Notes: generated by a model not told the origin, from the letters alone. Counted from the stretch's first letter, positions 1 through 8,198 are shown. The stretch is 18,766 bases of DNA from Ruminococcaceae bacterium UBA6842 (GCA_002451855.1 DKDS01000038.1:313-19078); one strand, 5' to 3'. Numbers and translations: made by a program.

Positions 1-96
1 TGTGTTTTGTGGTGAAACCATTATACCAAAAGGAACGAGAGGTTCTCAACTTTCATTTAAGTTTACAATACGTATATTATTTTTCGGAGGTGACTT

Positions 97-930
97 ATGA
101 AAAGAAAAGTCCTTAGATACCAACTGGGTGAGATGTGGAATCAATTATCGGAAAACGACAATTTTTACATAAGAAAGAACGACGATGTAAATGGTTATCC
201 TCATTGGCATGATTGCTTTGAAATTGAACTTGTGGTTGAAGGGTCTTGTAAGGAAATTGTAAATGAAAATTCTCTTCCGGTTTCGGTTGGTGATATAACT
301 CTTATAACACCCGCGGATCTGCACGAAATAACAGATCTCAACGGTTTGATTTTATATAACCTTATGTTTGATACGGAAATTGTCGATAAAGAAATGCTAA
401 GTGCTATTGTAATGAATGACGAGAAAATTTTTTCCTGTCATTTAGAAAAATCTGATTATGATTATGCGTTAAGTATTCTTGAACGTGCAAACAATGAATT
501 CCGAAAAAGGGAATCAGGTTATGAACGATTTGTTTCGGACGCGATAAATCAGTTACTTATAATGATGCTTCGTCATTTGGATATGACGACTTCAAAAAAG
601 AACGAGTTGTCTGTAAGAAATGCGGCGTTTTACATAAGGACACATTTTCGTGAAAATCCTACGATGGAGAAAGTGGCAAAAATGGTTGCTCTTGATCCGG
701 CATATTTTTCTGTGAAATTTCATGCTGCTATGGGAATTACTTTTAAGAAATATTTAAATGAAGTGAAATTAAAATGTGCCAGCAGAAAGCTTATGACGAC
801 AGATGAAAAAGTTTCAGATATTTGTTATGACAGCGGTTTTGAGTCGATTTCACATTTTCATAGAGAATTCAAGAGGAAATACGGATGTTCTCCATCTAAA
901 TTCAGAGAGAATATGAAAACCGACAGGTAA
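97..930 (+). CDS. AraC-family transcriptional regulator
   Basis: A 277-residue one-component sugar-responsive regulator. The N-terminal part (about residues 25-140) looks like the cupin-type sensor fold of AraC proteins, with the typical PHWHDCFEIELVVEG stretch at about 35-49 followed by VGDITLITP. The C-terminal part (about 175-272) carries two helix-turn-helix units: TMEKVAKMVALDPAYFSVKF, then VSDICYDSGFESISHFHREF and the closing KYGCSPSKFRE motif of the family. The ATG is preceded by GGAGGTG about 5 nt upstream. It lies directly upstream of a sugar-binding lipoprotein and a glycoside hydrolase on the same strand, so it probably controls them in response to a carbohydrate; this is inference from position. 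Base composition is AT-rich like its downstream neighbours. Confidence 0.9.
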   Translation: MKRKVLRYQLGEMWNQLSENDNFYIRKNDDVNGYPHWHDCFEIELVVEGSCKEIVNENSLPVSVGDITLITPADLHEITDLNGLILYNLMFDTEIVDKEMLSAIVMNDEKIFSCHLEKSDYDYALSILERANNEFRKRESGYERFVSDAINQLLIMMLRHLDMTTSKKNELSVRNAAFYIRTHFRENPTMEKVAKMVALDPAYFSVKFHAAMGITFKKYLNEVKLKCASRKLMTTDEKVSDICYDSGFESISHFHREFKRKYGCSPSKFRENMKTDR

Positions 931-1100
931 AAAAGCAAAACAGCGTTTATAAGGGGCGTGAGCTTAAACTTCACAAATGAATTGCAACTAAAAATGTAAA
1001 AAGAGGTGAAGAATTACTGTAATAGAAATTTAACTGAAAATGGTTTAAACACAAATGTTTTTCAGCATGGGTCAATTTTTATGTGAAAGGATGAATATTA
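931..1100 (+). promoter_or_regulatory. Intergenic leader upstream of the binding-protein gene
   Basis: This 170-nt gap holds no convincing ORF. It contains an inverted repeat, CTGAAAA (1034-1040) and TTTTCAG (1059-1065), around an 8-bp GTTTAAAC palindrome (1043-1050). It could be an operator for the upstream AraC-type regulator, or a chance AT-rich symmetry. The ribosome binding site AAAGGATG for the next gene lies at its end. No clear -35/-10 pair could be assigned. Confidence 0.25.
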
Positions 1101-2543
1101 ATGTTAAATGCAAAAAACTTAAGTAAAATGATTTCGATGCTATTGGCAATATGTATGTTATTTACTTTTGCCGGATGCGGAAAAGCCGTCAGCGATACAT
1201 CCTCGGATGAACAAATAAATTACGGAGACGAGGATTATGACATTGATGACGGTGACGATACCGTGGTTGTAGATAAAGAAAATAAAACCACAAAAAGAAA
1301 TAATGCGGCATCGTATGATAATTCAAATACAAAACATACATTTACGATTGATGAAACTAAAAAAGAATCATTTCTTGAAAGCGTTCCGAAGGATTTAAGC
1401 GGTCAGGAAGTCAGCATACTTGTATGGTGGAACCCATTTGATTACGAAAAGAAAAAGTGGGAAAAGTTCACTGCCGCTACCGGTATCAAAATTAAGCCTA
1501 TATATGTTACCGGTGATGCATACCTTCAGCGGCTTGCCTCTTTGAAGGCTGCCGGAAACAGTCCTGATATTGCGGCGATTACTTCCGGAACCTATCCGTC
1601 TGCTATTATGCAGAACTATTTTCAACCGTTATCCGCAGGCATAAAAAATTATGATCCTGCAGTGTATGATGTAGATTCAATGAATTTATTAAAATGGAAC
1701 GGTGTACAGTACGGCGCAATCATTAAAGGAACAACATATATTACTATGGGTTTAATGGTATTTAATGCGGATGTTTTCAAAAAATACGGAGTTAAGGACC
1801 CGAACGCATTGTGGCAGGAGGGCAATTGGAATTGGGATACTTTTGTTTCAACAGCTTCTGAAATACAGAAAAAGTCAAATTTAGTCGGCTTAACTGCGGA
1901 CTATCAAGGTTTCCGTTTGGTACAAACCTGCGGTGAAGATGCTGTAACTATAAAGGACGGAAAAATAAGCAACAATACCTCAAGTAAAACTTACAGAGAT
2001 GCTTATAAGTGGGTCAACGATTTGCAAATGATTGGTCAGTATAAAGTAGCAGACTTTTCTCTTAATCTCGCAGGATTTAAAGCCGGAAAATCCGCTATGT
2101 ATGTTGGCGAAAACTGGTCATTGCAAAAGGGCGAACGATTTGAAAACACAAGCTTTACTTTAGGCTATGCACCGCTACCCAGCCCGAAAGGAAAACAGAT
2201 TACCATACCGTCGGATGCTCAGCTTTGGGGCTTCCCGGTAGGTGCAAAGCACACGACTGCCGCAGGCTATGTTCTTGAATATTGGCAGAACCCTGCGTTT
2301 AATGAAGTCGGAAACGAAATTTGGTTGAACGATTCGGTTGCAGCCTTCTGTGACTGGATGTGGAGTCAGCCTAAAAACTTTAAGGTATCACAGGGAATTA
2401 TCAACTACGGCGGAGATTACGAATGGGGAACATATGCATATGAATGCGCAAGCGCCGGCAAAGATAAATTAGACAGCACAATGGATAAATGGTCCGGAGT
2501 GATTGATTCAAACATTAAGAAAATAACAAAGGAATTCGGTTGA
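1101..2543 (+). CDS. Extracellular sugar-binding lipoprotein of an ABC importer
   Basis: A 480-residue solute-binding protein of the UgpB/MalE type (family 1 extracellular solute-binding protein). It has a lipoprotein signal peptide with positively charged N-terminus, hydrophobic core MISMLLAICMLFTF and lipobox FAGC, so Cys26 should be lipidated and anchor it to the outer face of the membrane. A strongly acidic linker (about residues 37-58, many Asp/Glu) joins the anchor to the binding domain. Motifs such as VSILVWWNPFDYEKKKWEKF and GNSPDIAAITSG are typical of the mature domain. The usual downstream permease genes are missing: a glycoside hydrolase follows after 37 nt. The permeases may be elsewhere or upstream of the window. 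Likely role is capture of an oligosaccharide; the ligand is unknown. Confidence 0.9.
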   Translation: MLNAKNLSKMISMLLAICMLFTFAGCGKAVSDTSSDEQINYGDEDYDIDDGDDTVVVDKENKTTKRNNAASYDNSNTKHTFTIDETKKESFLESVPKDLSGQEVSILVWWNPFDYEKKKWEKFTAATGIKIKPIYVTGDAYLQRLASLKAAGNSPDIAAITSGTYPSAIMQNYFQPLSAGIKNYDPAVYDVDSMNLLKWNGVQYGAIIKGTTYITMGLMVFNADVFKKYGVKDPNALWQEGNWNWDTFVSTASEIQKKSNLVGLTADYQGFRLVQTCGEDAVTIKDGKISNNTSSKTYRDAYKWVNDLQMIGQYKVADFSLNLAGFKAGKSAMYVGENWSLQKGERFENTSFTLGYAPLPSPKGKQITIPSDAQLWGFPVGAKHTTAAGYVLEYWQNPAFNEVGNEIWLNDSVAAFCDWMWSQPKNFKVSQGIINYGGDYEWGTYAYECASAGKDKLDSTMDKWSGVIDSNIKKITKEFG

Positions 2544-2580
2544 TTCAAGTTTTGAAAATTAAGCAAGGGAGGATTTAAAT

Positions 2581-4647
2581 TTGCAATACAAGCATAAAAG
2601 AATTGCTTTTATTTCTGTGGCGTTAAGTCTGTCTATAGTGCTTGGAGTCGCGGCGCAGAGTGTAATCGGCAAAGTTAAAATCCAAAATTCCGCCAATACT
2701 CCGGAAGAGCTTTCATTTGCTCATGGAGTTACCGTTGATAATAACGGTGAATTTGTTTTCAAGCACGATGGCGTTACTTATAAAAATGAATGGGAACGCC
2801 TGCAGGCAGAAGACGGATTTATGTACGGTGTTGACTGGGATTGGTTTGGAACATGGCAACAAAACAGGGCAAATTTGGGATATGACAATATCATTAAATT
2901 AAAGAGTCAATATAAAGAGGCTCAGGTTGAAAGAGCGTTATACAATCTTAAAGCCTTGGGATTTAACTGTTGGTCAAACTGGATAGGTCCAATGGGTATG
3001 TTTACTTATGATGATGACGGCTTCGTAACCGGGCTTGAACCTACTTTTACCGAAAATTTGGAAAAGCTTCTTACAAGCTGCAGAAGAGTAGGCATTGATT
3101 TTGTACCCGGACTTTTAAGCAACTGGTTCGGAGACTCAGACGGCAATACCTTAAAAGACGGTTTGACAAACCAAGAAAGAGCACACAAGTTTTTCAGATA
3201 TTACTATGACGATGAAGCCCGTGAAGCCTATATAAATAACGGAATAAAGCCTGTTTGCCAAATTTTAAGCAAATATCAGGATGTCATACCAGTAATTGCG
3301 CTTAATATAGAAAACGGGTCGGTTACCAACGATCCGTCGGTCGGTATGATATACACTTCTAACGGAGCCGTTACTTGGGAAGATTTTGCAGCACTTCAAA
3401 ATGCTATGCACGATGCTGTAAAAGAAGCAATGCCTAATATGCTCACTTCAACTGAAGATATCGGCGGTTGGCAGGATAATATGTATAAGTACAATGATCT
3501 AAAGGTAGACATATTAGGATATAACTATTATACACCCGGCAATTTCCCCGATATGAGTGATCAAATACTCACAAGACCGGCTTATCTTGGTGAAATGGAT
3601 GTATTCCATGATCACGAGGATTACGCCAATGTTACAGAGGCTTATCTTTCTATTGTGAGAAGTCAGCTGTATGAAAAAGCGGTCAAGAGTGGCTATAAAG
3701 GGGCATTTTTCTATCCGTTCTTTTATAACGAGATGCAATCAAAAGGTACTTTTTACAGCGGCTCATCAACCGACAGAAGCGATCAGATTCGTGATTTCGT
3801 TGTGAATATGGCTTATAGCATCATTGATTTGAAAAATGAGCATCGCGGCAAGAGCGGCTCAAAGGATGTTCCGGTACTGCTTTATAACAACGGCAGTAAA
3901 GACCTTTATTGGTTGGGTGGCAGAAATGTAGACCACTTTATTTTGGAAAGACGCGATAACGGAGGAGCATGGAAAGTTATCAATGACAGCATATCGGTTT
4001 CTGACAATATGATTGATAACGGACTTATTAAATACACTGATGAGACCATAGCTGAGAATGTCAGCTATGAGTATCGTGTTACCGCCGTGTTTGAATCCGG
4101 TGAAAAAACAGTTTCCGGTGTTGGTAATAAGTTTGAATTGTTTATTCCGCAGGAAGAATTTGTTGATTCTAACGGCAATTATGCCGGCGGATTTGAACAG
4201 GGTGGATTGACAGGCTCTAATGTTTGGCCTAACAGTAACGGTTGGTACAAGGAATTTGACTGGATGCCGGAACTCGGAATTTTCAAAAAAGGCGATTCAA
4301 GAACAGGCGATTACAGTTTCTTTGTAGATGTTCCGAACGGTATCGGTGTTGCGGGCGATTATTCCGCACGGTGGAGATATAATTTGACCCTTAAGCCCAA
4401 TACACAGTATACGCTTTCAATGTGGTCAAAAGATTCAAATGTAATGTATGGCGTTACAATTATAAGCGGCAGCGGCGAACAGCTCATCTGGACCTACCCT
4501 GCTGGTGGAGAAGAAGGTGTCTGGACACAAAGGGAAATAAGCTTTACATCTCCCTCCGACGGAAGAATAGCAGTCCGGCTTTCAAACATCAATATAAATA
4601 GCGCACATGTAAATCTTGATGATATCTCTATAAAGGAATCGAGGTGA
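2581..4647 (+). CDS. Secreted clan GH-A-like glycoside hydrolase with FN3- and CBM-like domains
   Basis: A 688-residue exported enzyme. The start is TTG, chosen because GGGAGG lies 8-9 nt upstream and an N-terminal signal segment (KRIAFISVALSLSIVLGVAA) follows; no lipobox is seen. The catalytic part (about 75-420) looks like a TIM barrel: GVDWDWFGTW, then a cluster ALGFNCWSNWIGP, ALNIENG with Glu244 as candidate acid/base, and YLGEMDVFHD with Glu338 as candidate nucleophile. Residues about 428-520 (PVLLYNNGSKDLYWLGG to SYEYRVTAV) look like a fibronectin-III-type domain, and about 525-688 like a jelly-roll carbohydrate-binding module (family 4/9-like). I cannot place it in a numbered GH family or give the substrate. 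It lies between the binding lipoprotein and another exported protein, suggesting polysaccharide use. The two catalytic assignments are inferences. Confidence 0.75.
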   Translation: MQYKHKRIAFISVALSLSIVLGVAAQSVIGKVKIQNSANTPEELSFAHGVTVDNNGEFVFKHDGVTYKNEWERLQAEDGFMYGVDWDWFGTWQQNRANLGYDNIIKLKSQYKEAQVERALYNLKALGFNCWSNWIGPMGMFTYDDDGFVTGLEPTFTENLEKLLTSCRRVGIDFVPGLLSNWFGDSDGNTLKDGLTNQERAHKFFRYYYDDEAREAYINNGIKPVCQILSKYQDVIPVIALNIENGSVTNDPSVGMIYTSNGAVTWEDFAALQNAMHDAVKEAMPNMLTSTEDIGGWQDNMYKYNDLKVDILGYNYYTPGNFPDMSDQILTRPAYLGEMDVFHDHEDYANVTEAYLSIVRSQLYEKAVKSGYKGAFFYPFFYNEMQSKGTFYSGSSTDRSDQIRDFVVNMAYSIIDLKNEHRGKSGSKDVPVLLYNNGSKDLYWLGGRNVDHFILERRDNGGAWKVINDSISVSDNMIDNGLIKYTDETIAENVSYEYRVTAVFESGEKTVSGVGNKFELFIPQEEFVDSNGNYAGGFEQGGLTGSNVWPNSNGWYKEFDWMPELGIFKKGDSRTGDYSFFVDVPNGIGVAGDYSARWRYNLTLKPNTQYTLSMWSKDSNVMYGVTIISGSGEQLIWTYPAGGEEGVWTQREISFTSPSDGRIAVRLSNININSAHVNLDDISIKESR

Positions 4648-4652
4648 GAACA

Positions 4653-5024
4653 GTGAAAAAATCTATTTTTGCAGTTTTAAGTGCTGTGGTTATAACTGCC
4701 GCATCATTGACAAATCCGCTTATTCAGATATTCACATCAGCGGAAAACAAATTGGTTGCCAAGTGGGACTTCACAAAGCTTAATAATTACTCTTATACAA
4801 ATAAAACCGACGGCGGACATGATGCAGTTTTAAGCTCTGACGGAAATATTTCAATAGGTACAAACAACAAATATTGGAATCAATTTCATGATCTTAAAAT
4901 TGAGGACGGTAAGCTTACACAAAAAGAAATTAACTATTCTAACAATGGCGTTGAATTTGTTATGAACTTTAAGCTTACCGAGGACTTACGGCAGAGCATG
5001 CGGCTGTTAACCGCAGGGTCGTAG
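4653..5024 (+). pseudogene. Exported LamG/CBM-like protein, truncated at the tRNA junction
   Basis: Only the N-terminal part of a secreted protein is present. GTG at 4653 is the preferred start because GAGGTGA (4641-4647, overlapping the stop of the preceding gene) lies 5 nt upstream and the peptide then begins MKKSIFAVLSAVVITAASL, a good signal peptide; the alternative GTG at 4644 sits within that ribosome binding site. After the signal peptide the text AENKLVAKWDFTKLNNYSY resembles the start of concanavalin/LamG-like or pectinase-associated domains. Genuine protein sequence ends near residue 112 (FVMNFKLTEDL); the last codons are tRNA sequence read as protein (RQSMRLLTAGS). The family is therefore undefined, and the reading frame closes at 5024 only by accident. 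Confidence 0.7.
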
Positions 5025-5048
5025 GTTCGAGTCCTACAATAGGCGCCA
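4989..5048 (+). tRNA. tRNA-Asn (GTT), 3' part only; 5' half missing
   Basis: The D-arm 3' strand (GAGC 4994-4997), a complete anticodon arm (TGCGG / CTGTTAA loop / CCGCA, anticodon GTT at 5006-5008), a 5-nt variable loop, a complete T arm (GTAGG, TTCGAGT, CCTAC at 5021-5037), the 3' acceptor strand AATAGGC, discriminator G and encoded CCA (5046-5048) are all present. The 5' acceptor strand, expected to read about GCCTATT, and the D-stem 5' strand are absent: that space is occupied by the end of the upstream coding region. As written this copy cannot fold into a working tRNA. It is followed 3 nt later by the 5S rRNA, the usual setting of a tRNA within or after an rRNA operon. Confidence 0.9.
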
Positions 5049-5051
5049 ATA

Positions 5052-5167
5052 GTTGGTGTTGATTGCGGCGAGGGTCCACCCGTTCCCATACCGAACACGG
5101 AAGTTAAGCTCGCTTGCGCTGAAAATACTCGGCGGGAAGCTGCCCGGAAAGATAAGTAGATGCCAAC
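5052..5167 (+). rRNA. rrf: 5S ribosomal RNA
   Basis: The conserved core CCCGTTCCCATACCGAACAC and the following GGAAGTTAAGC are diagnostic of bacterial 5S rRNA, and the ends pair as helix I (GTTGGTGT with ATGCCAAC). Length is about 116 nt, as expected. It is immediately preceded by tRNA-Asn and followed by an intrinsic terminator. No 23S or 16S sequence precedes the tRNA in this window, which is part of the evidence that the join upstream is abnormal. Exact termini are estimated from helix I pairing. Confidence 0.95.
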
Positions 5168-5172
5168 ATTTT

Positions 5173-5200
5173 GACCGTACACAATGTACGGTCTTTTTTT
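5173..5200 (+). terminator. Intrinsic terminator after the 5S rRNA
   Basis: A perfect 9-bp stem (GACCGTACA at 5173-5181 with TGTACGGTC at 5185-5193), a 3-nt loop and seven T residues (5194-5200). It ends transcription of the tRNA-5S unit. Confidence 0.9.
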
Positions 5201-5225
5201 ATACTTTTAATCTTGTATAATAATC

Positions 5226-5266
5226 AATCCGACCTGCACTCCGTATAACAGAGCACAGGTCGGATT
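5226..5266. terminator. Long hairpin downstream of spoIVA, candidate terminator
   Basis: An 11-bp perfect inverted repeat (AATCCGACCTG at 5226-5236 with CAGGTCGGATT at 5256-5266) separates the convergent 5S rRNA and spoIVA. The T-run on either side is weak, so it may be an inefficient terminator or an mRNA-stabilising 3' hairpin for spoIVA. Confidence 0.5.
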
Positions 5267-5273
5267 GTCGATT

Positions 5274-6752
5274 TTAAAGTATTATACATACAAGACCGTT
5301 ACAGCCTTCGTTTATTACTCTTTCAATAGTTTCCTGTATACGCATTCTGGCGTCGGCAGGCATTCTTGAAAGCTTTGTATGCAAGCCTTCGTTTACAAGC
5401 TCGTGAAGTGATTTGCCGAATATATTTGAATCCCATATTTTTACCGGGTTTTCTTCAAACTCGCTTAATAGATACATAACAAGGTCTTCGGATTGCTTTT
5501 CGCTTCCCACAATGGGGCTTACTTCTGTTGTTATATTAGCCTTCATAAGATGTATCGACGGTGCAGAGGCTCTGAGCCGTACTCCGTATCTGCCGCCCTG
5601 CTTCATTATTTCGGGCTCTTCAAGCTTAAGATCCTCGATTTCCGGCATAATTATTCCGTAACCGGTGGCTTCCACTTCGTCGAGGGCGTCCTTAACCTTA
5701 GAGTACGCCTTTTTGGTAAGCGCCAAATCCTTTATGCTGTCCATCAACTCTTGCTCATCGTTAATCACAAGTCCTGTTGTTTCGGCAAGTACCTTATAGA
5801 ACAACGAATTGTTGATTTTTATCATTACCGTTGCGCTGCCCGAGCCTAAATCAATGCTTTCAACCGAGACACCGTCTACATTTTTACTGTCATTAAAAGC
5901 GGTTTCAAAGCAGTTTATATCTCTTATATGGTGCATACATTCTGCGGATTTTTTTATGGTTTCGGTCAAATCTGTTCTGAGCCAATGCTCAAGCGGCAGG
6001 GAGTTTATCCATCTCGGGAAATTTATGCAGATTTCCTTTATCGGAAATTCAAACAATATTCTTGAAAGGATTTTTTTAATACCGTCTTCGTCAAGCTCAA
6101 GGCAATTTATCGGCTGTACCGGCACACCGTATTTTTCGGTAAGACGGGCGGCGAGAGCGGTGGATTCCTCGGATTCCGGATACATACAGTTAAGAAGTAT
6201 AATAAACGGCTTATTTATGCCTTTCAGTTCCTCTATAACTCTTTCTTCTGCTTCTTCGTATTCGCTTCGCGGAATATCGCTTATACTTCCGTCGGTTGTA
6301 ATTACAAGTCCTATTGTGGAATGTTCGTTTATTACTTTTCGAGTTCCTATTTCCGCCGCCATATTGAACGGTACGGGTTCTTCAAACCAAGGCGTCATTA
6401 CCATTCTGGGTTGATCGCCCTCTATGTATCCGAGTGCGCTCGGAACTATGTAGCCTACGCAATCTATAAGTCTTACATTCATCGCACTGGAGTTGTCAAT
6501 ATTAATTTGAACACCCTTTTCGGGAATGAATTTAGGCTCAGTTGTCATTATTGTTCTGCCGGATGAAGATTGCGGAATTTCGTCGTTCGCCCTCTCCTTT
6601 TGGTATTCTTCGGAAATATTCGGAAGTACAAGCTTATCCATAAACTGCTTTATAAAGGTGGATTTTCCGGTGCGTACCGGACCCACTACTCCGATATAAA
6701 TGTCTCCGCCGGTTCTGGCGGCGATGTCCTTGTAAATGCTCACATTTGTCAT
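5274..6752 (-). CDS. spoIVA: Stage IV sporulation protein A (spore coat morphogenetic ATPase)
   Basis: A 492-residue protein, the length of the Bacillus subtilis protein. Made in the mother cell, SpoIVA coats the forespore surface, polymerises using ATP hydrolysis and forms the basement layer for the coat. The start MTNVSIYKDIAARTGGDIY is characteristic, as is the Walker A motif GPVRTGKST at residues 24-32 (Lys30) and the C-terminus NGLVCIIL. The ATG at 6750-6752 was chosen over an upstream in-frame ATG because GGAGG lies 7 nt before it and because homologues begin here; the 39 extra upstream residues look like non-coding sequence. Monocistronic, with a candidate sigma-E promoter upstream. 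It shows the organism, at least for this part of the window, is an endospore former. Confidence 0.97.
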   Translation of the reverse strand: MTNVSIYKDIAARTGGDIYIGVVGPVRTGKSTFIKQFMDKLVLPNISEEYQKERANDEIPQSSSGRTIMTTEPKFIPEKGVQINIDNSSAMNVRLIDCVGYIVPSALGYIEGDQPRMVMTPWFEEPVPFNMAAEIGTRKVINEHSTIGLVITTDGSISDIPRSEYEEAEERVIEELKGINKPFIILLNCMYPESEESTALAARLTEKYGVPVQPINCLELDEDGIKKILSRILFEFPIKEICINFPRWINSLPLEHWLRTDLTETIKKSAECMHHIRDINCFETAFNDSKNVDGVSVESIDLGSGSATVMIKINNSLFYKVLAETTGLVINDEQELMDSIKDLALTKKAYSKVKDALDEVEATGYGIIMPEIEDLKLEEPEIMKQGGRYGVRLRASAPSIHLMKANITTEVSPIVGSEKQSEDLVMYLLSEFEENPVKIWDSNIFGKSLHELVNEGLHTKLSRMPADARMRIQETIERVINEGCNGLVCIIL

Positions 6753-6805
6753 AATGTTTCCTCCATACGCTTTCAACTCACGGCAGTTAAACTGTCTTTT
6801 GGTAA

Positions 6806-6834
6806 AGCATATGACGGCACAGCTTGATTTATGA
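6806..6834 (-). promoter_or_regulatory. Candidate sigma-E promoter of spoIVA
   Basis: On the minus strand TCATAAA (complement of 6828-6834) and CATATGCT (complement of 6806-6813) are spaced by 14 nt, resembling the sigma-E pattern TCATATT / CATACAAT, and lie about 50 nt upstream of the spoIVA start. SpoIVA genes are known to be sigma-E dependent. The -10 match is partial. Confidence 0.4.
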
Positions 6835-6873
6835 CAGCGGAGGAACGAGGGATTTTGAATAAATTTCAAAATT

Positions 6874-6906
6874 TACCTTGTTTTACCGAGGTATTTGTGG
6901 TATTAT
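6874..6906 (+). promoter_or_regulatory. Promoter and overlapping candidate operator of the DtxR-type regulator
   Basis: TTGTTT (6879-6884) and TATTAT (6901-6906) are 16 nt apart, a fair vegetative promoter. An imperfect inverted repeat, TACCTTG (6874-6880) and CGAGGTA (6887-6893), overlaps the -35 box and could be an autoregulatory metal-repressor site. It does not closely match the classical DtxR box. Confidence 0.4.
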
Positions 6907-6937
6907 CTTAATAGGTAGATAAAGGAGATATGTAGTT

Positions 6938-7309
6938 ATGCATTTGCAGGAATCCGGCGAAATGTATTTGGAAACCATTTTGATACTCAGCAGAAAAAGT
7001 CAGTTTGTGCGCTCGATTGATGTAAGCGAGTATATGAATTTTTCAAAACCCAGTGTGAGCCGTGCAATAGGACTTTTGAAATCTGGCGGATACATTAATG
7101 TAGACAGAAGCGGTTATATTACTCTTACCGATTCCGGCAATGAGATAGCCTGCAAAATATATGAGCGGCATAATGTTTTGTCCGAGTTTTTAAAGAACAT
7201 AGGGGTAGATGAAGAAACTGCTACGGCAGACGCATGTAAAATAGAGCATAACATAAGCGACAAGACCTTTGAGGCGCTTAAAAAGCATATAAAATTATTC
7301 GAAAAATAA
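6938..7309 (+). CDS. DtxR/MntR-family metal-dependent transcriptional regulator
   Basis: A 123-residue winged-helix repressor that would bind DNA when loaded with Fe(II) or Mn(II). HTH about residues 22-63 (SIDVSEYMNFSKPSVSRAIGLLKSGGYINVDRSGYI), dimerisation and metal domain about 64-123. Probable ligands by alignment with DtxR and MntR: Met9 (GEMYLE), Glu12, His78 (ERHNVL), Cys100, Glu103 and His104 (DACKIEHNIS). Met9 and Cys100 match the iron regulator DtxR (Met10, Cys102) rather than MntR (Asp8, Glu99). It lacks the SH3-like third domain of DtxR and is somewhat shorter than MntR, so it is a two-domain form. Ribosome binding site AAAGGAGA lies well placed upstream. It is monocistronic, and no transporter target is visible in the window. 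Confidence 0.88.
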   Translation: MHLQESGEMYLETILILSRKSQFVRSIDVSEYMNFSKPSVSRAIGLLKSGGYINVDRSGYITLTDSGNEIACKIYERHNVLSEFLKNIGVDEETATADACKIEHNISDKTFEALKKHIKLFEK

Positions 7310-7345
7310 AAGAACCGACGGAAGTGAGCTTCCGTCGGTTCTTTT
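7308..7345. terminator. Bidirectional intrinsic terminator between convergent regulators
   Basis: A 17-bp perfect stem with loop TGAG (7325-7328); the core arms are GAACCGACGGAAG (7312-7324) and CTTCCGTCGGTTC (7329-7341), bounded by A-run and T-run so that it works in both directions. It overlaps both stop codons (7307-7309 plus strand, 7344-7346 minus strand). Confidence 0.93.
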
Positions 7346-8183
7346 AGTATTTTTTGTTTTGCAGGGCAATTTCCGTATTATAAATAGCCTGTACCGCGGC
7401 TTTATCAAGATTTATAACGATATAGGTGTAAATTGCGTCAAATATGGTGAGCTGGGCTATTCTTGAGCTCATACCGAGTATCGAGTGCTTGGTTTCCTCC
7501 GATTTTGTAAAAAGCGTTATATCCGACGCTTCAACAATAGGCGAGGCGGCGTAATTTGTTATTCCTATGGTTGCGGCGCCGCCTATTTTTGATAGTCTCA
7601 GAGCCTCGACAATATCCTTTGAAGAACCGGAATGCGAAATTCCGATTGCAACGCTTCTGCGGTCGAGATGCGAGGCGATTATTGCCTGCATATGGTTATC
7701 CGTACAGCTTTGCGCGTCAAGCCCGAGCCTTAAAAACTTGTGCGCGGCATCCATAGCTATTGCCGCGGAGTTTCCAAGCCCGAACACGGCTATCCTTTGC
7801 GCGTTCATTATTGTGTTCGCAGCCTTTTCAAGCGCGGCGGCGTCAAGGATACTTTCGGTGCTTTGCAAGAAAACGGAAATATCGTTAATTCTCTTTTTGA
7901 AAATTTCGAAACAGCTGTCCGTTTTCTTTATTTCGTTTCCTACGGACGAGGTTGAGCCGATTTCTCCCGCAATTCCTATTTTGAGCGCCTGAAAGCCCTC
8001 AAATCCGAGCCGTCTTGAGAAACGCACTACCGTAGCGTCGCCGCAGCCGCACTTTTCCGCAAGCTCCGTAACCGAAAAACTGACAACGCTTTGGGTATTG
8101 CCTGTTATGTAATCGGCAATTTTTTTTTCGCCCGGTCCCATTTCCGAATATAGCCTTCTTATTTTGTGCAAGGTTGATTCCAT
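7344..8183 (-). CDS. RpiR/MurR-family sugar-phosphate-responsive regulator (HTH + SIS)
   Basis: A 279-residue regulator. The N-terminal HTH_6 domain (about 1-77) has the family signature MGPGEKKIADYI, SVTELAEKCGCGDATVVRFSRRLGF and FQALKIGI. The SIS domain (about 125-260) contains IAVFGLGNSAAIAMDAAHKF and the phosphosugar-binding GISHSGSSKDIVEAL followed by IGITNYAASPI. Members bind a phosphorylated sugar and switch a neighbouring catabolic operon. Start ATG at 8181-8183 with a weak GGTGAT site upstream. It is divergent from the ten-gene operon starting at 8333 with a 149-bp shared control region holding palindromes, so it is the probable local regulator of that operon; the effector would then be a phosphorylated intermediate made by one of the two kinases. 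Confidence 0.92.
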   Translation of the reverse strand: MESTLHKIRRLYSEMGPGEKKIADYITGNTQSVVSFSVTELAEKCGCGDATVVRFSRRLGFEGFQALKIGIAGEIGSTSSVGNEIKKTDSCFEIFKKRINDISVFLQSTESILDAAALEKAANTIMNAQRIAVFGLGNSAAIAMDAAHKFLRLGLDAQSCTDNHMQAIIASHLDRRSVAIGISHSGSSKDIVEALRLSKIGGAATIGITNYAASPIVEASDITLFTKSEETKHSILGMSSRIAQLTIFDAIYTYIVINLDKAAVQAIYNTEIALQNKKY

Positions 8184-8198
8184 TAAATATCACCAAAT

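Noticed and set aside
1034..1065. Catabolite-response element (cre) upstream of the binding-protein gene
   Set aside because: The CTGAAAA/TTTTCAG symmetry does not fit the cre consensus, lacking the central CG.
4980..5048. Genomic island integrated by a tRNA-directed integrase
   Set aside because: No integrase or duplicated tRNA 3' end is seen, the break lies in the D-arm, and a gene is cut at the join; not excluded outside the window but not supported.
5809..6414. 201-residue plus-strand open frame opposite spoIVA
   Set aside because: The minus strand carries unmistakable SpoIVA motifs; the plus frame has Ser/Ile-rich low-quality sequence and no start signal.
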